DNA of 54,272 nucleotides from an uncultured Prevotella sp. (GCA_944320195.1 CALUGP010000018.1:1-54272), one strand, 5' to 3'; positions 33,283-41,820 are shown, counted from the first letter of the stretch. Notes: a model not told the origin generated them from the letters alone. Translations and numbers: made by a program.

Positions 33283-34269
33283 ATGATATCACAACCTTTA
33301 AAACCATACGTCATCGGACTTGACCTTGGCGGTACGAATTCAGTGTTCGGCGTAGTTGACAGCCGTGGAGACATAAAAGCCACAACGGCCATAAAGACGC
33401 AGGCATACTCGACAGTGGACGCTTACGTGGAAGCGTCAACTGAAGCCTTGCAGATAATTATTGACCAGGTGGGCGGCATCGACAAAATAAAAGCCATGGG
33501 AATAGGCGCTCCAAACGCGAATTACTATAAAGGAACGATCGAATATGCGCCAAACATTGCTTGGGCACATGAATGCATAGTTCCGCTTGCAGACATGTTC
33601 AGCAAGAAACTGGGGATTCCAGTCGCGATAACAAACGACGCAAACGCCGCCGCCATAGGCGAAATGGCATACGGCGTGGCACGTGGAATGAAAAACTTTA
33701 TAGTGCTCACTCTCGGCACAGGCGTAGGTTCAGGCATCGTGATTAACGGTCAGCTTGTATACGGAAGCGACGGATTCGCAGGTGAACTGGGACATGTCAT
33801 CATGCGCCGTGAGAACGGGCGTTCGTGCGGATGCGGCCGTACAGGCTGCCTCGAAGCCTACTGCTCGGCGACTGGAGTGGCACGCACGGCGCGTGAATTT
33901 CTGGCTACAACGGACACACCGTCCACCTTGCGCGGAATGGAACCGGAAAAGATAACATCTCTTGACGTATCTATAGCCGCAAGCAAAGGCGACGAACTGG
34001 CAAGAAAGGTTTACGACTTCACCGGCGAGATGCTGGGTGAGGCATGCGCAGACTTCGCCGCATTCTCATCTCCCGAGGCATTCATATTCTTTGGCGGCCT
34101 GACAAAAGCAGGCGATTTGATTATGGATCCGATAAAAAAGAGCTACGACGAACACGTACTCAACGTATTCAAAGGCAAGGCGCAATTCTTGATAAGCGGT
34201 CTCGACGGCTCGTCTGCAGCCGTTCTCGGAGCAAGCGCGATTGGCTGGGACATACAGGAACAACCTTAA
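33283..34269 (+). CDS. ROK-family sugar kinase (probable glucokinase)
   Basis: Kinase of 328 residues. The phosphate-binding GLDLGGTNS is at 12-20, LTLGTGVGSG marks the second phosphate segment, and the ROK zinc motif is C182-x-C184-x4-C189 in CGCGRTGCLE. The catalytic aspartate is in TNDANAAA. ROK kinases phosphorylate glucose, N-acetylglucosamine or related sugars at C6; glucose is the most common. There is no helix-turn-helix, so it is a kinase and not a ROK repressor. An inverted-repeat hairpin separates it from tsaC downstream. Confidence 0.87.
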   Translation: MISQPLKPYVIGLDLGGTNSVFGVVDSRGDIKATTAIKTQAYSTVDAYVEASTEALQIIIDQVGGIDKIKAMGIGAPNANYYKGTIEYAPNIAWAHECIVPLADMFSKKLGIPVAITNDANAAAIGEMAYGVARGMKNFIVLTLGTGVGSGIVINGQLVYGSDGFAGELGHVIMRRENGRSCGCGRTGCLEAYCSATGVARTAREFLATTDTPSTLRGMEPEKITSLDVSIAASKGDELARKVYDFTGEMLGEACADFAAFSSPEAFIFFGGLTKAGDLIMDPIKKSYDEHVLNVFKGKAQFLISGLDGSSAAVLGASAIGWDIQEQP

Positions 34270-34290
34270 ACAACAGACGAACAAAAGCAG

Positions 34291-34363
34291 AGCGACAGGC
34301 AAACAATGGCATTTGCACCAATCCTTGCAAGACTTAAGCAAATATCATTGTTTACTTGTCGCT
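34291..34363 (+). repeat. 26-bp imperfect hairpin between the ROK kinase and tsaC
   Basis: Left arm 34291-34316 and right arm 34338-34363 pair over 26 positions with four mismatches, of which most are G-U in RNA. The loop is 21 nt. It lies 22 bp past the kinase stop and 24 bp before tsaC. It may terminate, stabilise or attenuate the transcript. Confidence 0.55.
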
Positions 34364-34387
34364 CGTCATTAACAAACATACAGACAA

Positions 34388-34957
34388 ATGAACGTACAGG
34401 AAGACATCAAAAAAGCCGTCGAGACAATGCGTCAAGGCGGAGTTATACTTTACCCCACCGACACGGTATGGGGCATCGGCTGCGACGCAACAAACGCCGA
34501 AGCCGTAGCCAAAGTCTACAAGATAAAGCACAGGGACGACTCCAAAGCCCTAATCTGCCTGGTCGACTCTGATGTCAGAATGCAAAGATACGTGCGCAAC
34601 GCTCCCGAAGTGGCATGGCAAATCATGGAACTGGCCACAAAGCCTACGACTGTGATATTCGACAATGCTGTGAACCTTGCGCCCAATCTCATCGCTGAAG
34701 ACGGAAGCATAGCAATGCGCATCACCAAAGAACCTTTTTCAAAAGAACTGTGCTACAGATTCCAGAAACCCATCGTGTCCACAAGCGCGAACATCAGCGG
34801 AGAGCCTGCGGCAGAGAACTACAAAGACATTTCCGAAGAACTGCTTAACGCCGTAGACTATGTATGCTACAGCCGCAGGCAGGAAAAAAATCCGCACACG
34901 CCTTCGAGCATCATACGCATAAAAAACGACGGACAGGTTGAGATAATAAGGAAATGA
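34388..34957 (+). CDS. Threonylcarbamoyl-AMP synthase (TsaC/Sua5/YrdC type)
   Basis: Protein of 189 residues, a single YrdC domain. LYPTDTVWGIGCDA, KIKHRD, and STSANISGEPA are the conserved nucleotide- and substrate-binding motifs. It makes threonylcarbamoyl-AMP from threonine, bicarbonate and ATP; the TsaBDE complex then attaches the group to A37 of tRNA (t6A). No TsaBDE gene is in the window. The mtaB gene at 17.7 kb encodes the next modification of the same base. The C terminus lacks the Sua5 extension, so the short TsaC form is the better name. Confidence 0.88.
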   Translation: MNVQEDIKKAVETMRQGGVILYPTDTVWGIGCDATNAEAVAKVYKIKHRDDSKALICLVDSDVRMQRYVRNAPEVAWQIMELATKPTTVIFDNAVNLAPNLIAEDGSIAMRITKEPFSKELCYRFQKPIVSTSANISGEPAAENYKDISEELLNAVDYVCYSRRQEKNPHTPSSIIRIKNDGQVEIIRK

Positions 34958-35030
34958 GCCAGTAAGGCTAATCTTTACGGTTGGGAACAGTGACTCAACT
35001 GCCATCCGATACGACAAGCGGGCACAAGCA

Positions 35031-35046
35031 CCCCCCCCAAAAAAAA
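35031..35046. repeat. C8A8 homopolymer tract upstream of the ClC gene
   Basis: Eight C residues (35031-35038) run straight into eight A residues (35039-35046), 76 bp before the ClC start codon. Such tracts slip during replication. No promoter box is visible in the 34958-35122 spacer. Confidence 0.85.
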
Positions 35047-35122
35047 GACCGTTTCCCATCAACAAAGCCAAGCATATCATACACATTTAATCCCGATACG
35101 AAACAAAGTGAGCCTCACCAGC

Positions 35123-36928
35123 ATGGACCCAAACACTGCGCAAAGCGGACAAACGCTAATGCAACGCGTCATAAGACTACGTGAACAATACATCACCGAC
35201 AAGCAGTTTACTCTCATATTAAGTTTTCTCGTTGGTCTTTTCGCCGCCGTGGCCGCTTTCATATTGCATTGGCTCATCGAAGAAATAGCCCACCTTTTAA
35301 CGTCTGGATTTGACGCAAACACGTTCAACTGGCTATATCTCATATACCCTGTAATCGGAATTTACATCACCTCCCTATTCGTGCGCTATGTCGTAAAAGA
35401 CGAGATAAGCCACGGCATAACGCGCATCCTTTACGCCATAAGCAGCAAGCGCAGCCGCCTGAAAGGGCACAATTGCTGGAGCTCGGTCATCGCATCGGCC
35501 ATAACAATCGGCTTCGGCGGCAGCGTTGGAGCCGAAGCCCCTATCGTACTCACCGGCTCGGCCATAGGCAGCAACCTGGGACAACTGTTCAAGACTGACA
35601 ACAAGACGATGATGCTGCTCGTAGGCTGCGGCGCGGCCGCGGCCATAGCAGGCATATTCAAGGCGCCGATAGCCGGGCTTGTCTTCACGCTCGAGGTGCT
35701 GATGATTGATCTCACGATGGCTTCGCTGCTTCCAATTCTCATCTCGAGTGTCACCGCCACATGCTTCACTTACATCTTCACGGGCAGCGAATCGCTCTTC
35801 GTATTCACGCTCGACAATCCATGGCCGGTTGAGCGCATACCGGCAAACATTCTGTTAGGAGTTTTCGGAGGTTTCGTCAGTCTTTACTTCATACGTACAA
35901 TGACGGCCTGCGAAGGCGTCTTCGCACGGCTCAAGGACAAGCCGATAGCAAAGCTCCTGCTCGGCGCGTTTGTGCTTAGTCCGCTGATATTCCTGTTCCC
36001 GTCGCTTTACGGCGAGGGCTATGGCAGCATAAACATACTGCTCAGCGGAAAGACGGAAGCCGACTGGGATGCGCTTCTGCACAACTCGCCGTTCTACGGA
36101 CAAGGCTCTCTGCTCATGCCATACGTCGCCCTTGTGCTGCTCACCAAGGTTTTCGCCACGTCGGCAACAAACGGCGGAGGAGGTTGCGGAGGTACATTCG
36201 CGCCGTCACTGTTCATCGGCGCATTCGCCGGTTTCTTCTTTGCAAGAGTGTGGAACATATATGAAATAGGCGTTTACCTGCCCGAAAAGAACTTCGCCCT
36301 GCTCGGAATGGCCGCCGTGATGGCCGGAGTGATGCACGCTCCGCTCACCGGAATATTCCTCATTGCCGAAATCACGGGCGGCTACCAGATGTTCATTCCG
36401 CTGATGATTGTAAGCATCTGCTCTTACCTTACCATCATAATATTCGAGCCGCACAGCATCTACGGCATGCGCCTGGCGCGGCAGGGAAAACTGATAACCC
36501 ACCACACCGACCGCGCCGTGCTCACACTGATGAGCCTGGACAGCGTGATAGACAAGAACTTCACGGCCGTCAGCCCAGACAAAGACCTGGCCTCGCTCGT
36601 ACACTCAATAAGCAAAAGCCACAAGAACATACTGCCCGTGCTTGACGACGCAGGCAACCTGCTTGGCGAGATAGACATTACGAAGCTGCGACACATCGTG
36701 TTCCGCACCGAGCTTTACCACCACTTCCACGTGCAACAGCTTATGTCGCAGCCCGAAGCCGTGCTCTCCGTCAACGACACTATGGAGCAAGTGATGCAGC
36801 GGTTTGACACCACAGACTCGTCAATGCTGCCCGTGCTCGACGCCGACGGCCACCTGTACGGCTACATATCGCGCACCCACATGTACGCCATGTACCGCAA
36901 GATGGTGGCCGACCTGTCAGAGGACTAA
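35123..36928 (+). CDS. ClC-family chloride channel/transporter with CBS domains
   Basis: Membrane protein of 601 residues with the ClC core (about 30-440) and two C-terminal CBS domains (about 450-600; STISKSHKNILPVLDD and SMLPVLDADGH). The gating-glutamate motif is GAEAP where E. coli ClC has GREGP. The GxFxP motif is GGTFAP. The first selectivity motif, GSGIP, is replaced by SHGIT (in DEISHGITRIL). So the residue that normally coordinates chloride is not the usual serine. It could be a channel or a proton-coupled antiporter. I prefer the ATG at 35123 over the GTG 15 nt upstream. Confidence 0.86.
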   Translation: MDPNTAQSGQTLMQRVIRLREQYITDKQFTLILSFLVGLFAAVAAFILHWLIEEIAHLLTSGFDANTFNWLYLIYPVIGIYITSLFVRYVVKDEISHGITRILYAISSKRSRLKGHNCWSSVIASAITIGFGGSVGAEAPIVLTGSAIGSNLGQLFKTDNKTMMLLVGCGAAAAIAGIFKAPIAGLVFTLEVLMIDLTMASLLPILISSVTATCFTYIFTGSESLFVFTLDNPWPVERIPANILLGVFGGFVSLYFIRTMTACEGVFARLKDKPIAKLLLGAFVLSPLIFLFPSLYGEGYGSINILLSGKTEADWDALLHNSPFYGQGSLLMPYVALVLLTKVFATSATNGGGGCGGTFAPSLFIGAFAGFFFARVWNIYEIGVYLPEKNFALLGMAAVMAGVMHAPLTGIFLIAEITGGYQMFIPLMIVSICSYLTIIIFEPHSIYGMRLARQGKLITHHTDRAVLTLMSLDSVIDKNFTAVSPDKDLASLVHSISKSHKNILPVLDDAGNLLGEIDITKLRHIVFRTELYHHFHVQQLMSQPEAVLSVNDTMEQVMQRFDTTDSSMLPVLDADGHLYGYISRTHMYAMYRKMVADLSED

Positions 36929-36946
36929 AATTCAATTAAGAATTAA

Positions 36947-37000
36947 GAGTTAAGAATTAAGGAAATATGCTGCGTTGGTAATTTTCTTAATTCTTAACTC
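36947..37000. terminator. Bidirectional hairpin between ClC and flavodoxin genes
   Basis: A 20-bp inverted repeat (36947-36966 against 36981-37000, one mismatch) of TTAAGAATTAAG-type sequence, with loop ATATGCTGCGTTGGTA-like. It lies between convergent genes, and its right arm overlaps the flavodoxin stop codon. The arm and the loop match those of 21704-21758. Confidence 0.7.
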
Positions 37001-37532
37001 AATACATCTTCCCTTCTCCCCAAACGATGTCGGGATAGGCGGCTTTCAGCTCCTCCACGCTGCGCTCTATGCCGCTGCCACCCGACGTGGCGAACGGAAA
37101 CACGCGCTTGTCCCGCAGGTTGTGACTCTCGATGAACGTGTTGATGATGCGCGGAGCCACGCCCCACCAAATCGGGTAGCCAAGGTAAATAGTGTCGTAA
37201 CCGCCGATGTCGGCCTTCTTTGCCTTCAACGCCGGGCGGCTCTTAGGGTCGTTCATCTCCACCGACGAGCGAGACTGCTTGTCGTTCCAGTCCAAGTCAG
37301 CCGCCGTGTAAGGCTGCGCCGGAGCAATCTCGTACAGCTCGCCGCCCGTCTCCTTGGCAATCTGCTGCGCGGCGCGAGCCGTGGTGCCCGTGGCCGAGAA
37401 GTAAGCCACAAGCGTTTTCACCTTGCCTGCATCACCACCAGACTTCTCCTGGTTGCCCTGACGGCAGGCACAAATGTTTGTACACATGGCAACAACTGCG
37501 ATCAACGTTGACAAAATCCTAAATGCTTTCAT
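36999..37532 (-). CDS. Flavodoxin-fold lipoprotein
   Basis: Protein of 177 residues. A signal segment (MKAFRILSTLIAVVAM) leads to TNICAC, a lipobox candidate, so the protein is probably attached to a membrane on the outer side. The mature part is a flavodoxin fold: YFSATGTTARAAQQIA is the FMN phosphate loop, and GYPIWWGVAPRI and ATSGGSGI line the isoalloxazine site. Unlike ordinary cytoplasmic flavodoxins it is exported. It may shuttle electrons to an envelope partner not in this window. The start at 37532 is chosen because it begins the signal peptide and lies 19 nt past the predicted transcription start. Confidence 0.8.
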   Translation of the reverse strand: MKAFRILSTLIAVVAMCTNICACRQGNQEKSGGDAGKVKTLVAYFSATGTTARAAQQIAKETGGELYEIAPAQPYTAADLDWNDKQSRSSVEMNDPKSRPALKAKKADIGGYDTIYLGYPIWWGVAPRIINTFIESHNLRDKRVFPFATSGGSGIERSVEELKAAYPDIVWGEGKMY

Positions 37533-37556
37533 GTTTCTTTCATTTTTTAGACGATA

Positions 37557-37564
37557 CAAAATTA
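37557..37564 (-). promoter_or_regulatory. -7 promoter box for the flavodoxin gene
   Basis: The minus strand reads TAATTTTG. Expected leader about 19 nt. Confidence 0.55.
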
Positions 37565-37854
37565 GTTGGAAAAAACCGAATCTGACATATACAAACAACG
37601 GAAGTTTGTACCCGTCTTACAGATTGTCATACAGGAAAACATTTTGACAACATAATCACGACAAGGCCTACACTATGATTCACGCTGACGCTCTGCAATG
37701 GACTTATTTCGAAAACAAAGTATCTTGGGCGGAAAAACGCCCGTTTTTTATGTGCAAACGCAAATGCCATCTTATCAACACGTTAAGCATGTCAAACGCA
37801 AAAGTGTGCAATAAAAGATGCAATTTTAAATAGCGACAACCGTCAAAAAGATGT

Positions 37855-37983
37855 GTAAAGGCCGTCATCACGCCCCGTAAAGACGGCCTTTACCAATCAC
37901 AAAGACGGCCTTTGACTGCATAAAATACGGCCTTTTGCAACCCGTTTAACCGTCTTTCAACATGCAGACGGCGGCATTTTGCC
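37855..37983. repeat. REP-like cluster E in the flavodoxin-thioesterase spacer
   Basis: A 12-bp perfect stem (37855-37866 against 37882-37893, GTAAAGGCCGTC) followed by further units (GACGGCCTTTGA, ACGGCCTTTTGCAA, CCGTCTTTC, GCAGACGGCGGC). The rest of the 37565-38175 spacer is AT-rich with no gene or promoter that I can support. Confidence 0.7.
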
Positions 37984-38175
37984 ATAAAAAAGGATGCCGC
38001 GTGCGCCCACACATCCCTATTCTTGCAAAAACGACAGACATTTATGATTTGACAAAACGACACTATTTCCTACACATCATTTACACTCTGCCACATACAA
38101 ACAAATCGTAACAACGCCACAATCTCCTCACAACAAAGCACAAACAGACAAAAAACAAGCGAGCAAAGGCAACAA

Positions 38176-38580
38176 TCAGCCTACACCCAAGTCCTTGTCC
38201 TTACAATACCCCAAAGCCGTAAAGGCGCATACCAGCTCGCCGCACTGGTTGCGCACCTTCACTTCAAGGTAAGGTATTTTGTGGTGGCTGTGCGTCTCTA
38301 CGGCCTCCGCCGTAAGCACGTCGCCCTCTACGGCCGAACGGAGGAATGAGATAGTGCTCTCGATGCTGAACGTAAGCTTGCCGTGCGAGTTCATCACGGC
38401 GGCGAGGGCGATGTCGGCCAGGGTGAACAATGCCCCACCCTGGCATACGCCTCCGGCGTTAAGATGTTCACGGGTGACGGTCATTTCAGCGCGTGCGTAG
38501 CCCTCGCGCACCTCAATTATCTGTGCTCCGGCGTTGGCGGCGAAGCGGTCGCCTTGGTTAAGAAAGTCTTTCAGTGTCAT
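38176..38580 (-). CDS. PaaI-family hotdog thioesterase
   Basis: Protein of 134 residues with the hotdog fold signature. REHLNAGGVCQGGALFTLADIA is the helix-and-loop motif of the PaaI family, in which the catalytic histidine pattern is HG; here that position is in NAGGVCQGG. VEGDVLTAEA follows. Family members hydrolyse acyl- or aryl-CoA thioesters. The substrate is not determined. The start at 38580 gives the family opening; one 24 nt upstream is possible. A degenerate GGCCG spacer repeat lies further upstream. Confidence 0.8.
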   Translation of the reverse strand: MTLKDFLNQGDRFAANAGAQIIEVREGYARAEMTVTREHLNAGGVCQGGALFTLADIALAAVMNSHGKLTFSIESTISFLRSAVEGDVLTAEAVETHSHHKIPYLEVKVRNQCGELVCAFTALGYCKDKDLGVG

Positions 38581-38716
38581 ATTTCGCTGTTCTTTATCTT
38601 TCATTAAAATGTGGATGAAAACACATTCAACCTTTATATAACGACAAAGGCTGCCTTACTTAATAACGTAAAGCGGCCTCTGTTTGTTATGTTAAAGCAC
38701 TGATTTTATGCTTTGT

Positions 38717-40252
38717 TTACTTTGCGTAAGCCACGCTGCGCGTCTCGCGGATGACGGTTATCTTCACCTGTCCTGGGTAAGTCATCTCGTTCTGAATCTT
38801 CGTGGCAATCTCTCCTGAAAGCTTCTCGGTCTCCTTGTCATCCATCTTGTCCGCACCAACGATTACGCGAAGCTCGCGTCCGGCCTGTATGGCGTAAGTC
38901 TTGGTAACGCCGGGATAGCTCATCGCGATGGCCTCAAGGTCGTTGAGACGCTTGATGTAAGCCTCGACGATCTCGCGGCGGGCACCGGGACGGGCACCGC
39001 TTATGGCGTCGCACACCTGCACGATTGGCGCAAGCAGCGTATTCATTTCCATTTCGTCGTGGTGCGCACCGATGGCATTTACAATGTCGGGCTTCTCCTT
39101 GTACTTCTCTGCTATCTTCGCTCCGTAAAGTGCGTGAGGCAGTTCGCTCTCCTCGTCGGGCACCTTTCCTATGTCGTGAAGCAGTCCGGCACGCTTTGCC
39201 TTCTTCGGGTTCAGTCCTAGCTCAGATGCCATTACGGCACAGAGATTGGCCGTCTCGCGTGCATGCTGCAAAAGGTTCTGACCGTAGCTTGAACGATATT
39301 TCATCTTGCCGATTATGCGGATAAGCTCCGGGTGCAGGCCATGTATGCCAAGGTCAATGGCAGTGCGCTTGCCGGTCTCTATCACTTCGTTGTCAAGCTG
39401 CTTCTTCACCTTGGCAACCACTTCCTCGATGCGCGCAGGATGAATACGTCCATCGGCGACGAGCTGGTGCAAGGCAAGACGGCAAACCTCGCGGCGAATT
39501 GGGTCAAATGCTGAAATAACAATTGCCTCAGGCGTATCGTCAACTACAATCTCGACACCTGTGGCAGCCTCAAGGGCGCGTATGTTGCGACCCTCACGGC
39601 CTATGATGCGACCCTTTACCTCGTCATTGTCTATGTGGAACACGCTTACCGAATTCTCAATAGCCGTTTCTGTCGCAACGCGCTGTATCGTCTGTATGAC
39701 GATTTTCTTCGCCTGCGCATTGGCGTTGAGCTTGGCCTCATCCATTATCTCGTTTATATAACTTGCAGCATCAGTACGAGCCTCGTCTTTCAGGCTCTCC
39801 ACAAGGCGGTTCTTGGCCTCGTCCGCACTGAGGCCTGACAGTTCTTCAAGCTTCGCACGCTCCTGAAGCTGCATCTTGTCAAGCTCGTCCTGACGTATCT
39901 GTATCAGTTTTTTCTCACTGTCGATACGCTGCTGCTGCTGGTCTAAGTCCTGCTTCCTGCGGCCTAGTTCCTCTTGACGTTGGTTCAATGAAATCTCACG
40001 TTGCTTGAGCCTGTTCTCACTCTGCTGTATCTTTTGGTTACGCGCCTGCACCTCTTTCTCCAGTTCAGATTTTTTGTTAAGAAATTTCTCCTTAACCTCA
40101 AGCAACTTTTTCTCTTTCAACACGTCTGCCTCTTTCTCGGCAGCACTTACCATTTCCTTGTATTTCCCGGTAATGACATACCTGAAAATAAAGTACCCCG
40201 CAACGCCGCCCAACACAAGGGCAACCACGGCAATCACAATATTTAATATCAT
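38717..40252 (-). CDS. rny: Ribonuclease Y
   Basis: Membrane-anchored endoribonuclease of 511 residues. One N-terminal transmembrane segment (about 4-24) is followed by a long coiled coil (about 30-190), a KH domain (about 200-260; [13 protein letters not shown]) and an HD domain with LLHDIGKV and AIGAHHDE metal-binding residues. It starts messenger RNA decay in many bacteria. It is the third gene of a unit with a coiled-coil protein and ZapA, 30 bp after zapA. That order links RNA decay with a division protein, as in related genomes; whether they act together is unknown. Confidence 0.93.
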   Translation of the reverse strand: MILNIVIAVVALVLGGVAGYFIFRYVITGKYKEMVSAAEKEADVLKEKKLLEVKEKFLNKKSELEKEVQARNQKIQQSENRLKQREISLNQRQEELGRRKQDLDQQQQRIDSEKKLIQIRQDELDKMQLQERAKLEELSGLSADEAKNRLVESLKDEARTDAASYINEIMDEAKLNANAQAKKIVIQTIQRVATETAIENSVSVFHIDNDEVKGRIIGREGRNIRALEAATGVEIVVDDTPEAIVISAFDPIRREVCRLALHQLVADGRIHPARIEEVVAKVKKQLDNEVIETGKRTAIDLGIHGLHPELIRIIGKMKYRSSYGQNLLQHARETANLCAVMASELGLNPKKAKRAGLLHDIGKVPDEESELPHALYGAKIAEKYKEKPDIVNAIGAHHDEMEMNTLLAPIVQVCDAISGARPGARREIVEAYIKRLNDLEAIAMSYPGVTKTYAIQAGRELRVIVGADKMDDKETEKLSGEIATKIQNEMTYPGQVKITVIRETRSVAYAK

Positions 40253-40282
40253 TTGCGTTATTTGTTAATGTTAATATTCTCA

Positions 40283-40612
40283 CTATTTTCTTGCGCCGGC
40301 AGAACCATTTACACCCAAGGTGTCCTCAATTTCAGATGTGATTTTTGTGAGAATATCGTCATAAGGCTTGGTATCGTTGTTGGACTTCTCAAACTCCAAG
40401 TCGATAGCAATGTCAAGCATCGCCATGCGTATGATATCTTCTTTGCTCCGACTTGTCTTATACACATCCATCAACGAATTGACCTTCTCTGTTATAAGCT
40501 TTGCCGCATTACGGCAATACGGTTCGTATTCCGGACTTATAGTCACAGGAATATCCGCATCGTAAACGTGCAGTCTTATATGTAATTTGTCGTTCTCTAC
40601 AGCCATCGCCAC
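40283..40612 (-). CDS. zapA: Cell division protein ZapA
   Basis: Protein of 109 residues. HIRLHVYDADIPVTISPEYEPY is the ZapA globular head, followed by a helical, coiled-coil tail (about 45-100). ZapA binds FtsZ and promotes filament bundling at midcell. The gene begins 4 nt after the small coiled-coil gene, so they are coupled; an alternative ATG 6 nt downstream is equally possible. There is no room for 6S RNA, which follows zapA in some other bacteria. Confidence 0.82.
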   Translation of the reverse strand: MAMAVENDKLHIRLHVYDADIPVTISPEYEPYCRNAAKLITEKVNSLMDVYKTSRSKEDIIRMAMLDIAIDLEFEKSNNDTKPYDDILTKITSEIEDTLGVNGSAGARK

Positions 40613-40616
40613 CTGT

Positions 40617-40910
40617 TCATTTTCCGCTCAGCAGCGTGATACACTTGTCCACCTCCCTGATCAGCCCGGCCAATCTGCGCTTGGCGGCATCAATGTCACC
40701 GTCGCAGACTTCGATCATTCTTGCTGTCTTGAGGCTTTCATAATCCTTACGAGCCTGTTCCAAACTAGCCTTGAGGCTTTTTATTTCGCTGTCACGCGAA
40801 TCAACCATCGCGTAAAGCTCGTCGTTCTCCTTTTTCAAGTCCTTGTATTGGAGAATCAGTTGCCTTACACGCGTTGTAAAAAGCGTCAAAATCTTGTCAT
40901 CATCAGCCAT
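40617..40910 (-). CDS. Small coiled-coil protein upstream of zapA
   Basis: A 97-residue acidic/basic helical protein. A coiled coil (about 20-65; QYKDLKKENDELYAM) has regular heptads, and the C-terminal region contains a second amphipathic helix (IDAAKRRLAGLIREVDKCI). No signal peptide or membrane segment. It resembles ZapB-like division proteins in size and shape but shares no clear sequence signature with them. Its place directly before zapA, under one promoter, makes a division role likely. Function otherwise unknown. Confidence 0.7.
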   Translation of the reverse strand: MADDDKILTLFTTRVRQLILQYKDLKKENDELYAMVDSRDSEIKSLKASLEQARKDYESLKTARMIEVCDGDIDAAKRRLAGLIREVDKCITLLSGK

Positions 40911-40928
40911 CTGAAAGGATTTTGTCTA

Positions 40929-40959
40929 CAAAATTAGGCCTTTTTCATCACATTGCAAA
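40929..40959 (-). promoter_or_regulatory. Promoter of the coiled-coil/zapA/rny operon
   Basis: On the minus strand TTTG (40956-40959) and TAATTTTG (40929-40936) are 25 bp apart centre to centre. Transcription should start near 40923, only 12 nt before the first start codon. Confidence 0.75.
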
Positions 40960-41046
40960 ATTTATGCAACGTATTTTTAGAAAAAACAGACAATTAAGCA
41001 GTTATAACCACGCTTTCAGCCTGTTATTTTCAGAATCCAGCTTGAT

Positions 41047-41679
41047 TTACTTTTTTGTGTCGTCTGAATCCGGACGAGGTTCTTTTTTGGCAAGCATGAC
41101 AACCTGATACACAAAGCCTGTCACCCACTTCTCGCTGAACCCAAGACGCTTGTTATATGTACGTATTGCGACAATCGTCTTCATCACGCCGGCATCCTTG
41201 AAATCATTTTTATTGAAAATATCCGACACCGTCTTTTCCGTCATCGTGTAAATGGCCTTTTTCATAAACGACGGCATCCTCAACTTAAACTTCATAAGAT
41301 TGCCTGTAAGCATCATCACGTCTTGCGTGAAATTCTGGAATTGGATAAGGTATGTCTGCACATCCTGCATCTTACGGCAGTTACGACGTATGCTTTGATC
41401 CAACTCCTTGAAAAAGTCATCGTCAGTCTTATACAAATCTATCAGCATCTTCCGGCAATGCTTTTTCTCCCCTACACCAAGCTTGTTGTTCAACGTCGGC
41501 ACATGCAGGGTTGTCTTGAACATCCTCAAATCAGGCAACATTGCAAGATTGGTAATGCCGGCATTCTCGGCGATTGCAGCCTGCAAATAAACCCTGACCA
41601 GCGTCATGTAGTCTTCCATTCCGCCAATCTTACGCTCTTTTTTATCGCTTTTACCGAATATCTTTCCCAAAAATCCCAT
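41047..41679 (-). CDS. Conserved protein of unknown function
   Basis: Soluble protein of 210 residues, with no membrane segment or signal peptide. It begins MGFLGKIFGKSDKKERK and is basic and mostly helical. ENFTQDVMMLTGNLMKFKLR-like segments and repeated Lys/Arg pairs suggest contact with nucleic acid or membrane surfaces, but there is no known motif. Its start lies 57 bp inside a strong, complete promoter, and it is divergent with rfbA. The 5' leader has a small palindromic hairpin (TGAGGCTTGCCTCA, 41705-41718). It may be a Bacteroidetes-specific protein; I cannot assign a function. Confidence 0.7.
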   Translation of the reverse strand: MGFLGKIFGKSDKKERKIGGMEDYMTLVRVYLQAAIAENAGITNLAMLPDLRMFKTTLHVPTLNNKLGVGEKKHCRKMLIDLYKTDDDFFKELDQSIRRNCRKMQDVQTYLIQFQNFTQDVMMLTGNLMKFKLRMPSFMKKAIYTMTEKTVSDIFNKNDFKDAGVMKTIVAIRTYNKRLGFSEKWVTGFVYQVVMLAKKEPRPDSDDTKK

Positions 41680-41735
41680 GATATTTTAACATTAATAAAA
41701 AACATGAGGCAAGCCTCACAAAAAAATTACAAGTG

Positions 41736-41766
41736 CAAAATTACATCAAATACGGCGAAAATCAAA
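41736..41766 (-). promoter_or_regulatory. Promoter of the 210-residue unknown gene
   Basis: On the minus strand TTTG (41763-41766) and TAATTTTG (41736-41743) are 25 bp apart centre to centre. The transcript would start near 41730 with a leader of about 50 nt. Confidence 0.75.
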
Positions 41767-41772
41767 ATAAAA

Positions 41773-41804
41773 TTTGATTATTATCAATTTTTATTATACC
41801 TTTG
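41773..41804 (+). promoter_or_regulatory. Promoter of rfbA
   Basis: TTTG (41773-41776) and TACCTTTG (41797-41804) are 26 bp apart centre to centre. The start near 41811 gives a long leader of about 105 nt. It abuts the divergent promoter at 41736-41766, leaving only 6 bp between the two upstream boxes. Confidence 0.7.
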
Positions 41805-41820
41805 CACGACAGTAAGCGAA

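Noticed and set aside
37681-37835. Short Cys/Lys-rich frame in the flavodoxin-thioesterase spacer
   Set aside because: Only 26 codons, no promoter, no RBS and no secretion signal; probably chance.
38640-38685. GGCTGCC/GCGGCC stretch upstream of the thioesterase gene, considered as an eighth REP-like cluster
   Set aside because: The resemblance to the core unit is too weak to count.
40253-40282. 6S RNA next to zapA
   Set aside because: Only 30 bp separate zapA and rny, too short for the RNA.
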